Below, piece after piece: positions 1-7,138 of a DNA stretch of 57,745 nt. The notes beneath the pieces were generated by a model. That model was given only the letters and a program-made list of their open reading frames with translations. It was not told the DNA's origin and did no database searches. How positions within the stretch are numbered: the stretch's first letter is position 1; each line of letters begins with the position of its first letter. This DNA comes from a bacterium (GTDB taxonomy: Bacteria; RUG730; JAAEPJ01). A program made the translations under genes and the position numbers. The stretch is taken from contig JAAEPJ010000192.1 in the NCBI GenBank assembly GCA_024222485.1, forward strand, positions 1 through 57,745, read 5' to 3'.

Positions 1-138
1 AATTGCCATATTTAAGGCAGATAACCAATCATCCGTTTTAGATTGAGCCTTAATTTGATAACCTATAATTTCTTTGGAATACCAGTCGATCACAATAACC
101 AAATAAAGCCAGCCAAAAGGAGATATCATAATTTTTGT
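1..138 (-). mobile_element. IS3-family transposase (OrfB) internal fragment, runs off the left edge
   Basis: Reading the minus strand from about 138 down to 1 gives an uninterrupted stretch typical of the start of an IS3-family integrase core (rve fold): TKIMISPFGWLYLVIVIDWY followed by SKEIIGYQ and DWLSALNMAI. In the family this segment lies just after the first catalytic Asp. The N-terminal part of the transposase is absent: an in-frame stop (TAA, 151-153) lies directly upstream and the sequence before it belongs to a different gene. The C-terminal part lies outside the window. It is a truncated remnant, not a working element. The right end of the window carries the C-terminus of a transposase of the same general family, but the two pieces do not overlap, so identity of the copies cannot be tested here. 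Confidence 0.8.
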
Positions 139-376
139 CAATTTGTAATTTTACAATATGTTTGGCAACCATAAATGGAGAAAAAATATTAGTGCTATAA
201 AAATCATTTAAAGCACAGACCTTAACCAAATCATCATTTAATGGGTATGTTTCTGTAAATAATTTTTTTAAACTACTTTCCTGCAAAACATAATTTTCAA
301 AAGTAGTCCATTTCGTTAAATAGTTGCCTACTTCTTTCTGTGTTGGTTGTTCTATATTTAATTCACTAATCATCAT
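133..376 (-). pseudogene. 5' part of an unknown gene, truncated by the IS3 fragment
   Basis: From an ATG at 374-376 (ATG 371-373 is an alternative) the minus strand encodes about 80 residues, MMISELNIEQPTQKEVGN through FYSTNIFSPFMVAKHIV. The frame then enters the IS3 fragment in the wrong frame and ends at 50 after nonsense residues. The real coding part therefore stops near 133-141. The pattern (LTKWTTFENYVLQESSL, KLFTETYPLNDDLVKV, LNDFYSTNIFSPF) resembles, from memory, a family of hypothetical proteins found beside restriction-modification genes; no function is known to me. It lies directly downstream of hsdS, consistent with membership of the same defence-type island. The open frame also extends upstream to a TTG at 397, but nothing supports that start. 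Confidence 0.55.
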
Positions 377-401
377 ATTCTCAATAATTTTATACAAACA
401 T

Positions 402-959
402 CTATTGTAATAAGCCTTTTTTAAATTCTTTATTATGATCTATTTCTTTTTCTAGTTTTTCTATTTTTGCGTCTATTTTGCTTAAAAAGTTAGCGATTTT
501 TTGTTGTTCTGCTAAAGAAGGCATTGGAATCTTTAAATAAGAATACTCAGAAATCCAGTATCTTTTATGATCTTCTCCCAATTTTATCTTTATAGTACTC
601 ATCGCTTCAAAGACAAACTTTATATTAAATTTTTCATCATAAAATTTTAATATTTTAATAGCAGAAGATTTCACTTTAAAATTAAAATCTACAAATTTAT
701 AAACCGTAGTAAAATCGTCAAAAATTATTATTGGAGAGTGCTGATTAGCTACACATATTCCAAATATTTCATTAGTATATCCTAACAAAAATGATTTTCC
801 TGCTGTTAAAACAGGTGTCGAATAATTCTCTGAATATTCTGTAGATTGAACAATATATTTGCTTGGTTGCTCATATTTCAAAACCTTTCCCAGCCTTTTC
901 TCTTCCCAATCTCCACTAAACTCAGAAAATCTTAATTTTGGCACTCGTTTTGTATCCAT
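402..959 (-). CDS. hsdS: Type I restriction-modification specificity subunit, half-length (HsdS)
   Basis: This 185-residue protein has one target-recognition domain instead of the two found in standard HsdS proteins of about 400 residues. It opens with the family's usual N-terminal signature (VPKLRFSEFSGDWEEKRLG, residues 6-24) and ends with the central-repeat/coiled-coil signature (PSLAEQQKIANFLSKIDAKI, then KEFKKGLLQ). HsdS selects the DNA sequence bound by the type I complex. The ATG overlaps the hsdM stop in a TAATG (957-961), the usual coupling. The reading frame stops at TAG (402-404), but the next codons read Met-Phe-Val-stop, and the family commonly ends KKGLLQ-x-MFV, so a point mutation probably removed the last four residues. 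With hsdM broken and no hsdR visible it is unlikely to form an active enzyme. A half-size HsdS acting as a dimer is the alternative. Confidence 0.85.
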   Translation of the reverse strand: MDTKRVPKLRFSEFSGDWEEKRLGKVLKYEQPSKYIVQSTEYSENYSTPVLTAGKSFLLGYTNEIFGICVANQHSPIIIFDDFTTVYKFVDFNFKVKSSAIKILKFYDEKFNIKFVFEAMSTIKIKLGEDHKRYWISEYSYLKIPMPSLAEQQKIANFLSKIDAKIEKLEKEIDHNKEFKKGLLQ

Positions 960-1360
960 TAATTCAAGCTCCCAATAGGTGCTTCAATATCAAACTCTTT
1001 ACAATATTTCAAAATTTCATCGTCAAGATTTTTCATTTCACTCTCTAAACCTTGTATTTCTTTTGCAACTGCTTTAATATCTACTTCCTCTTCAAAAGTA
1101 TCCACATATCTTGGAATATTTAAGTTATATTCATTTTCTTCAATTTCTTCTAAACTCGCAACATACGCATATTTATCAATATTTTCTCTATTTTTATATA
1201 CCGTCATTATTTTTTCTAAATCTTTATCCGTTAAATAATTTTGATTTTTGCGTTTTTCAAAACCATTCGACGCATCAATAAATAAAATATTTTCTGACTC
1301 TACACGACATTTTTTAAAAACCAAAATAACCGTCGGAATTGAAGTGCCATAAAAGATATT
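959..1360 (-). pseudogene. hsdM: Type I methyltransferase HsdM, C-terminal fragment only
   Basis: The frame from 1360 to 959 begins NIFYGTSIPTVILVFKKCR. This is the end of the HsdM methyltransferase domain (family pattern LFYGTxIPTxILVxKK), followed by the C-terminal segment FIDASNGFEKRKNQNYLTDK and YVDTFEEE. The conserved N6-adenine methyltransferase motifs (FxGxG and NPPF) would lie upstream and are missing. The frame is closed by a TAA at 1361-1363, and thiL ends at 1365. About 134 of an expected roughly 500 residues remain. A TTG at 1322-1324 could start a 121-residue product, but homology clearly extends beyond it, so this is a 5' deletion product. It overlaps hsdS by one base. The island was probably inserted, or its front deleted, right at the end of thiL. 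Confidence 0.85.
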
Positions 1361-1364
1361 TTAC

Positions 1365-2258
1365 TTAATCACGACAAGAAGAAAAAGCAGAATAGCCTTT
1401 ATTTTCTAATGCTTCTACTTGACCATTCTTACAATGCATATTAACAACACCACAGTTCTCATTTGTAATTTTTCCAATTATATTAACATGACTATTCTTT
1501 AACTTTTGTAATTTATTTAAGTCAGAAACAGTAAAAAGAAGTTCATAGTCCTCCCCACCATAAAGTGCATCACTATCAAATTCTTGATTGAGGCTAATCC
1601 CTAAATTCATATCCTTAATTAATTCATAAAGGCTAAAAGCTAAACCATCACTAATATCAACCATAGAATTAGCTATTCTATTTTCACCAATAATGATTCC
1701 TTCTTTAAACCTTGGCATTGGCTTATTAAACTTTTTGTGTCTTAAAGATGTTGTTTTTCCTATTTTTAAAAGTTCCTGCAACCCCTTAGAAGCTTCACCA
1801 CAGACACCAGTTAAACAAAGATAATCACCTAGGTTAGCACCTTTTCTTAAAATTGGTTCACTAATTACCTCACCGAGTAAAGTAATAGTAACCACTATTT
1901 TTGTCTTTGATTTTACCGTATCACCACCAATAAGCACAACACCTGCAAGCTTTGCAAGTTCTTTAAAGCCATAATAAAATTGTTTTAGATCAGAAGATAT
2001 AATATCATCTGTAACAGCAAAACTAATTAAAGCATATTTAGAACGCCCCCCCATTGCTGCAATATCACTAATATTAACAGCCAGTGCTTTCCAACCTAGC
2101 TCATAAAAAGAAGTAATTTTACGAGTAAAATGCACATCTTCAACCAGTGTGTCTACGCAAGCTAAAGTATTATTTGGCAAAATAGCAGCATCATCACCTA
2201 TCATCTCTTGATCTTCAATCCATGATTTAATATTTTCAATTAACTGAAATTCATCCAT
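1365..2258 (-). CDS. thiL: Thiamine-monophosphate kinase ThiL
   Basis: ThiL phosphorylates thiamine monophosphate with ATP to give the cofactor thiamine diphosphate, in the cytoplasm. The 297-residue protein has the PurM-like ATP-binding fold with the expected landmarks: GDDAAIL (residues 21-27), ALAVNISDIAAMGG (58-71, metal-binding Asp65), IGGDT (110-114), GVCGEASKGLQ, VDISDGLAFSLYEL and GGEDYELLF near the C-terminus. The length is slightly below the usual 310-330. The ATG (2256-2258) lies inside the next upstream gene, overlapping it by 8 bases, so translation is probably coupled. The C-terminus (GYSAF) is where the family normally ends, so the adjacent hsdM fragment has not damaged the gene. 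No other thiamine gene is in view. Confidence 0.95.
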   Translation of the reverse strand: MDEFQLIENIKSWIEDQEMIGDDAAILPNNTLACVDTLVEDVHFTRKITSFYELGWKALAVNISDIAAMGGRSKYALISFAVTDDIISSDLKQFYYGFKELAKLAGVVLIGGDTVKSKTKIVVTITLLGEVISEPILRKGANLGDYLCLTGVCGEASKGLQELLKIGKTTSLRHKKFNKPMPRFKEGIIIGENRIANSMVDISDGLAFSLYELIKDMNLGISLNQEFDSDALYGGEDYELLFTVSDLNKLQKLKNSHVNIIGKITNENCGVVNMHCKNGQVEALENKGYSAFSSCRD

Positions 2259-2457
2259 TGTTTAATTTTTCTTCATCCTTTTTAGAATTTTTATGATCCT
2301 TAAGTCCAGCAATACCTGCAATAATCGCAATAACCCCTGCGACAAATAAAGATACAGGCAAAGTGCCATAAATAACTTCTAAAAAATATTGCCAGCCAAC
2401 CACTAGAGAAACGAAGCCCAAAATTGCTGAAATAGAACCTAAAAAAATACTAATCAT
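2251..2457 (-). CDS. Small two-helix membrane protein, function unknown
   Basis: This 68-residue protein has two hydrophobic segments (about residues 3-24, ISIFLGSISAILGFVSLVVG, and 33-52, IYGTLPVSLFVAGVIAII region) and a short charged tail (DHKNSKKDEEKL). The layout resembles small DUF4190/DUF4870-like membrane proteins, but no specific family is recognised. The minus-strand sequence before the ATG (2455-2457) reads TTAAGGAGAAATTAAA, a good Shine-Dalgarno. Its last 8 bases overlap thiL, suggesting co-expression, though a role in thiamine metabolism is not implied. The codon use and composition look like the neighbouring genes. Confidence 0.75.
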   Translation of the reverse strand: MISIFLGSISAILGFVSLVVGWQYFLEVIYGTLPVSLFVAGVIAIIAGIAGLKDHKNSKKDEEKLNNG

Positions 2458-2536
2458 TTTAATTTCTCCTTAAACATCTTAATTTATATTATATTTCTTA
2501 AAATAGTAAATATATTACCTTAAAATAAATTATAAT

Positions 2537-3361
2537 TTATTTTAACTGTTCAATTAAAACTTTTTTCATAATTAATGCTGGAGCTTTTTCTCCTGTCCAA
2601 GCTTCAAATGCTAAAACACCTTGATATAAAAGCATCATTAAACCATTCATAACTTTAATTTCCTTGCTCTGACAATAATTGAATAAAGATGTTTTTCTAT
2701 TATAAACAATATCATAAACGATATTACTCTTTACCAATAACCCCAAATCTATAGGAGTATTATTATCTTCCATCCCAACTGGAGTTGCATTAACGACTAA
2801 GTTTACACTCCTAACGACATCTCCACTAACTGAAGCTTTAATAGCTTCAATTTTATCATCTAGTATAGCAATACTTTTAGCCTTTGCTTGCTTTAAGTCT
2901 GTAATTATAATTTTTTTAGCATTTGCAAATGCCAAACTAACTGCAATTGCACGAGCAGCACCACCGGCACCAAGAATAAGAATAGTTTTTCCTTTTACAT
3001 CAAAATTTAATCCTGCTTTTAAAGAACGAATGAAGCCTCGCCCATCAGTGTTGTCTCCAATGAGTCTTCCCTGATTATTAATAATGGTATTAACCGCTCC
3101 AATTGATTTAGCTTCAGAGGTTAAGTCATCTAAAAAAGGAATTACAGACTCCTTATATGGAACCGTTACATTTACCCCTCTAAAATTTAGTGATTTTATT
3201 GCGTGTACTGCTGATTTAATATCATCTTCAATATGAAAAGGTAAGTAGGCATAATTTAATGAAAGATACTCGATTGCAGCATTATGCATTACAGGTGAGA
3301 ATGAATGAGTAACAGGCTTACCAAAAAGTCCTAAAACTTTTGTTGATCCGTTTATTTGCAT
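2537..3361 (-). CDS. aroE: Shikimate dehydrogenase AroE
   Basis: AroE reduces 3-dehydroshikimate to shikimate with NADPH in the chorismate pathway. All family landmarks are present in 274 residues: the substrate-binding Ser pair in THSFSP (residues 18-23), NVTVPYK with catalytic Lys70, GAVNTI (88-93), GDNTDGRGF with catalytic Asp106, the Rossmann glycine loop LILGAGGAARA, NATPVGM, and the C-terminal NGLMMLLYQGVLAFEAWTG. The ATG is preceded by AAAGGAAA (about 3366-3373). It sits 79 bases upstream of the small membrane-protein gene. aroC, the last step of the same pathway, lies about 9 kb away, so the pathway is present but scattered. Confidence 0.96.
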   Translation of the reverse strand: MQINGSTKVLGLFGKPVTHSFSPVMHNAAIEYLSLNYAYLPFHIEDDIKSAVHAIKSLNFRGVNVTVPYKESVIPFLDDLTSEAKSIGAVNTIINNQGRLIGDNTDGRGFIRSLKAGLNFDVKGKTILILGAGGAARAIAVSLAFANAKKIIITDLKQAKAKSIAILDDKIEAIKASVSGDVVRSVNLVVNATPVGMEDNNTPIDLGLLVKSNIVYDIVYNRKTSLFNYCQSKEIKVMNGLMMLLYQGVLAFEAWTGEKAPALIMKKVLIEQLK

Positions 3362-3408
3362 TGTTATTTTCCTTTATTATTTAATCAAAGTCTTTTCTGG
3401 CACTCACT

Positions 3409-3771
3409 TTAAGGTAAGAAATGCCCATTTATAGAAAGATAATCACCTATTTCTAAATTATTAATATCAACATATCCTGCCTTAAACTCAAGAACAAGCC
3501 CTTGATAACTTCTAGAATAGCTTTTAGTAACTCTAAATGGTCTTAAATTTTTATAGATTGCAAAAACTTGCCCAGCTTTATTACAAAAAATCACATCAAT
3601 AGAAAATCGCATAAAAAATGTATGAATCTGGGTTGTATTATAAAAAAGCATTCCCTGATTTTCGTCTAGGGTTTTGTACAATAAAAGACCTATCGCACGC
3701 TTTAAAAAAGTATTAGCAATAATTAAATTATTGTATTTTATTTTTTTTATTTTCAAGAAAATGCTCCACAA
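3409..3771 (-). CDS. DUF192 family protein
   Basis: The conserved DUF192 pattern is visible: AxTFLKRAIGLLLYKTL, GMLFYNTTQIHTFFMRFSID (residues 40-59), VIFCNKAGQVFAI, and the C-terminal LEFKAGYVDINNLEIGDYL. The family is a small beta-rich domain of unknown function; many members are secreted, but this one has no clear signal peptide. The longest frame starts at a TTG (3769-3771). A second TTG at 3754-3756 has TGGAG seven bases upstream and is an equally likely start. The gene overlaps the start of the downstream-mapped cca-type gene's end by up to 44 bases (28 with the shorter start), so it is probably co-transcribed after that gene. Confidence 0.8.
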   Translation of the reverse strand: MWSIFLKIKKIKYNNLIIANTFLKRAIGLLLYKTLDENQGMLFYNTTQIHTFFMRFSIDVIFCNKAGQVFAIYKNLRPFRVTKSYSRSYQGLVLEFKAGYVDINNLEIGDYLSINGHFLP

Positions 3772-5215
3772 AAATATAAGCTTGTTCTTTAGTCTTAACC
3801 TTATCAGTCATCTGTGCTTCTTCTAAGTCAGCTAAAATTTCCCCTAAAAACTTAGATGGTTTCAAGTCATATCGATTCATTAAATCATGGCCATTAAGCA
3901 ATAATTCAACAGTATTTTCATTTAGTTTTTTAAAATACCACTTAAGCAAAATTTTCATTGATTTCATACATTGAAGAAAATCTTTATAACTAAATTCTTG
4001 AAATGAAATACCTTGTGAAAAATCAAGTTTATTAACACCGCGTATTGAAGCCAACCAATCACTTAAAGTAAATAAAATAAGAGGTAAAGCTAAATTCTCT
4101 GTTCTTTTAAAAAAACGAAAACAAGCTTTATCCGTAATATTTTCAATTTTTGCTAAACTTCCCACCTGCATATGAAAAAGTGCAATGCCTGAAATAAATT
4201 TTATTTCTTTTTTAGTAAACTTCATATCCTTAAGCATTCTTGTGACTTTAGCTGCACCAATAGAGTCATGCTTAATAAAATGAATTTTCCCATCTATATT
4301 CGAAAAAGTATCCGGCTTACCAAAATCATGAAAAAGACAAGCAATTTTTAGTTTATAAATATCAGGCTTTAAGCTATTGAAAAGTTCAGTCTCTTTTTTA
4401 TTAAAAAGTTTTTCTAAGTTATTAACTAAAAACTCAAAACAATAAAGAACTTCTATTGAGTGACCCCATAGCCCTAGTTTGTGAAAATAATATTCATTAT
4501 GTTTTTTCATTAACTCAGTTGCAACAAAAATTTCTCCAAAAACACCAAAACTGTCCATTAAAAGAATATATTCAAAAGTATTAGAATATGAAAAAATTTT
4601 ATTTAACTCTTCATGAAGTCTTTCTCCTGCAGATTGATGTATTAATTTTTTATGCTTTCTTATTAAATCTAACGTACTATCTTTAATCTTAAACTGATAT
4701 CTTGCAGCTATTCTAAAAGCACGCAAAAGCCTTAAAGGGTCCGCTATAAATGCTTCCTCAGAAATAACTCGTACCATTTTATTTTTTAAATCAGAGAGAC
4801 CACCTGTTTCATCTATAAGCAACTTTTCGATAAAAATACCAATCTTATCTTCTTTTTCTAGTTCAAGTAAAAAATCCTCCAAAGAAACAGCAAAAGCATT
4901 AACCGTAAAATCACGGGCATTTAAGTCTTTTTTCAAGGTATCCATTCTATTTGCCGTAAAATCAAATGAAATTTCACCTTTTACAACTCTAAAACTTTTT
5001 TCTTTTTCATCTAACACAACAAATGCACCCCGAACTTTATTAGCAAATACATGTGCTAAAGTCTCCGCATTACCAAATACCAAAAAATCTAAATCATTAG
5101 AATGCAAACCAAGTAAAGCATCACGAATAAACCCACCAACAAGATAGATATTAATATCAAAATCTCTTGCTAAGGATGAAATAATTGTAAGCTGTTTTTT
5201 AAGCTGTTTCTTCAT
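3728..5215 (-). CDS. cca: CCA-adding enzyme / poly(A) polymerase family protein
   Basis: This 495-residue class II nucleotidyltransferase has LVGGFIRDALLG (residues 25-36), the catalytic Asp pair Asp41/Asp43 in NDLDFLVFG, the RRD-equivalent motif in LNARDFTVNAFAV, ISEEAFIADPLRLLRAFRIA (head-to-neck), and an HD domain with FHDFGKPDTF. These are features of enzymes that build or repair the 3' CCA of tRNA; PcnB-type poly(A) polymerases share them and cannot be excluded. The only tRNA in this window does not encode CCA, which makes a CCA-adding activity necessary in the cell. The ATG (5213-5215) overlaps the end of the preceding secreted-protein gene by 17 bases. Confidence 0.88.
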   Translation of the reverse strand: MKKQLKKQLTIISSLARDFDINIYLVGGFIRDALLGLHSNDLDFLVFGNAETLAHVFANKVRGAFVVLDEKEKSFRVVKGEISFDFTANRMDTLKKDLNARDFTVNAFAVSLEDFLLELEKEDKIGIFIEKLLIDETGGLSDLKNKMVRVISEEAFIADPLRLLRAFRIAARYQFKIKDSTLDLIRKHKKLIHQSAGERLHEELNKIFSYSNTFEYILLMDSFGVFGEIFVATELMKKHNEYYFHKLGLWGHSIEVLYCFEFLVNNLEKLFNKKETELFNSLKPDIYKLKIACLFHDFGKPDTFSNIDGKIHFIKHDSIGAAKVTRMLKDMKFTKKEIKFISGIALFHMQVGSLAKIENITDKACFRFFKRTENLALPLILFTLSDWLASIRGVNKLDFSQGISFQEFSYKDFLQCMKSMKILLKWYFKKLNENTVELLLNGHDLMNRYDLKPSKFLGEILADLEEAQMTDKVKTKEQAYIFVEHFLENKKNKIQ

Positions 5216-6122
5216 AAGTATTTATCTCTAATATTTTCTCTTCTGGGAATATTTCATATTGAACAATAAATTCATTGAAATCAGTGGAATCAAATTGATC
5301 ACGAGAAAAAAATAAAATTTTCCATTTACCTTGATCATTTTTTTCAAAAGCATATAAAACATACATTTTTAGTATTCCTTTATTGAATTTTCGAATTTTA
5401 GAAATATTATAAGAGTTATTCGCCTTATCAATCATAATTTCTTGAGTTTTTTTCCATAAAGTCCGAGGGAAACTATATTCAATTCCTGTGGAAACCAAAG
5501 CTTTATTTTTTAAAATTTTTCTTTTTTCTATCTCCATAAAAATATTAGCCTTCCCCTTAAGCAACAAAAGTTGTTCCTCTATATCAAAATTTTGAGCAAC
5601 TATTTGATTCTTGAGCATATTAATTTCAGAAAGAGAGACTCCTTCTTTTTGCATATACTTTAAAGATTTTTCCATTTCCTCTATATCTCTTTCTTTTAAA
5701 TCTTCTAAAGATTTAATTCTAGACTTTTTTTTAGCCTCATCAAAATAAAGATACCATAAATTTCTCAAATCTTTAATAAGAAGTTCCTCAACACTTCCTT
5801 GCCAATTATTTAGCTTGGCTATTTCTTGATATTTTCTAAAATCTCGACCAGATAAATATTGTAAACATAAGTTAAATTTTTTAGATTTAAAATTTGAGGA
5901 AAACTTTTCGTAAGTTTGCTTGATCGTCAACTTTTGTCGCCTTCTTCTTCTTATAGATTTTTTATTACCTGATAAATTTTTTATTTTTATTTTATCAATA
6001 TTATTTTTTTTCTTCTCTCCTGAACTTAATTGTTTTATTCCTAAAGGCTTTGTAGCATGAAGTAAAGATATAGAAAAAGTAAAAAGTATAATTAAAACTA
6101 ATAATTTATTTAAGGTGCACAT
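5199..6122 (-). CDS. Secreted basic protein of unknown function
   Basis: The open frame extends to 6191, but the ATG at 6120-6122 is the likely start: it has GAAAGGAAT about eight bases upstream and begins a classical signal peptide (MCTLNKLLVLIILFTFSISL then LLHATK). The mature part of about 285 residues is unusually basic near its N-terminus (GEKKKNNIDKIKIKNL, KKSIRRRRRQKL), then helical and charged, with a C-terminal half rich in beta-like segments (MYVLYAFEKN, WKILFFSRDQF). No family is recognised; an NTF2-like C-terminal fold is only a guess. It is followed by cca with a 17-base overlap and preceded, after 37 bases, by the metallo-beta-lactamase-like gene, so it is part of the same transcription unit as the ComEC-like genes. 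Confidence 0.7.
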   Translation of the reverse strand: MCTLNKLLVLIILFTFSISLLHATKPLGIKQLSSGEKKKNNIDKIKIKNLSGNKKSIRRRRRQKLTIKQTYEKFSSNFKSKKFNLCLQYLSGRDFRKYQEIAKLNNWQGSVEELLIKDLRNLWYLYFDEAKKKSRIKSLEDLKERDIEEMEKSLKYMQKEGVSLSEINMLKNQIVAQNFDIEEQLLLLKGKANIFMEIEKRKILKNKALVSTGIEYSFPRTLWKKTQEIMIDKANNSYNISKIRKFNKGILKMYVLYAFEKNDQGKWKILFFSRDQFDSTDFNEFIVQYEIFPEEKILEINTYEETA

Positions 6123-6159
6123 AAAATTATTCCTTTCAAAGATAAAACTATAGTAAAAC

Positions 6160-7068
6160 CTAGCGTCTAAATCGGATAGACTTTCCATCACTTTGGAGAA
6201 TTAATGGTTTTTCTTTCTCATTACCTATATATTTTACATAAAATTTATTTTCATTAAAAACATTCCAAACATTCATATCAATAAAATCACCTCTATAAAT
6301 AGAATTATCTCCAACTACCAAATATTTTATTTCTAAATTTTGGATAGTTTTTTTTGAGATATTTTGATGGTATTTAATATTAGGATATTGCAATACATCA
6401 ACATGTCTAATATAAAATTCATCCAAAAAATCAAACTGTCCTTCCGCATAGTTATCCGTCGTAAATAGGATATTAATATTATTATAGTTTATCAGAAGAA
6501 ACATATCAGCAAATTTTTCTAAATTCTCATCTATTGCAAAGTAAGTCCTAATATTTAAATATGGATCGACATAAATACTTTCTCCCTGAATAGGACGAAC
6601 GTAACCTATTTCTGGGTGATATCTTAAAAAGTAACGAAAGAAGTCATATTCTCTATTTCTTTCTATTGAAGTAGATCCATCAATTATTTCACCAATAGAA
6701 ATATCATTTAAAAGCACCCGTAAACCATTGATACTTTCTTCATTATTATTCGTTAAAAAAATCTTATCAATAAAAAAAAGCTTATTAGCTTTAATATAGT
6801 CTTTTAAGTTAATAGCCTTTTTATCAATACCCGTATTAATAATTACTATTTTATTTGTGGGAGTCCTTAATATAACTAAATTTTTTTCACTATTGTCATA
6901 AAAAAGTATTTCTAGATTACCAGTATCTTGGTTATTGTCAATAGGAGATATTTTATCAATATCAATAAACCATGAAGAAATAATGTTACTACAGTAAATA
7001 AAATAATATCCCCACACTAGAATATTAATAATCAATAAAATATTAACTAGAAAATTTTTGTTTCTCAC
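6160..7068 (-). CDS. Membrane-anchored metallo-beta-lactamase-fold protein, ComEC C-terminal-like, metal ligands lost
   Basis: One N-terminal membrane helix (residues 7-27) is followed by a domain that aligns by eye with the beta-lactamase-like domain at the end of ComEC: LEILFYDNSEKNLVILRT (family LExxFLDVGQGDAxLIRT), KIVIINTGIDKK (family LIDTG), FIDKIFLTNNNEESINGLRVLL (family IDxLxLTHxHxDHxGG). The HxHxDH metal motif is replaced by Asn/Glu/Ser, and later segments INILFTTDN and DVLQYPNIKYH keep the fold but not the histidines. It should therefore bind no metal and have no nuclease activity. In ComEC proteins this domain is thought to degrade the non-transported DNA strand. The start is GTG (7066-7068) with GAGGATGAGA upstream. 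The next upstream gene is the ComEC-like channel gene. Confidence 0.65.
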   Translation of the reverse strand: MRNKNFLVNILLIINILVWGYYFIYCSNIISSWFIDIDKISPIDNNQDTGNLEILFYDNSEKNLVILRTPTNKIVIINTGIDKKAINLKDYIKANKLFFIDKIFLTNNNEESINGLRVLLNDISIGEIIDGSTSIERNREYDFFRYFLRYHPEIGYVRPIQGESIYVDPYLNIRTYFAIDENLEKFADMFLLINYNNINILFTTDNYAEGQFDFLDEFYIRHVDVLQYPNIKYHQNISKKTIQNLEIKYLVVGDNSIYRGDFIDMNVWNVFNENKFYVKYIGNEKEKPLILQSDGKSIRFRR

Positions 7069-7138
7069 TTTAATATTATCTCATCCTCTTTTAAAGTTTT
7101 CGCTTAGTTAAATTTAATTAATAGTAAATTTAAAATAC

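Noticed and set aside
402-404. Alternative genetic code in which TAG is read as an amino acid
   Set aside because: Genes end normally at TAG elsewhere (for example the small Cys-rich gene at 10716), so a single nonsense change in hsdS is the simpler reading.
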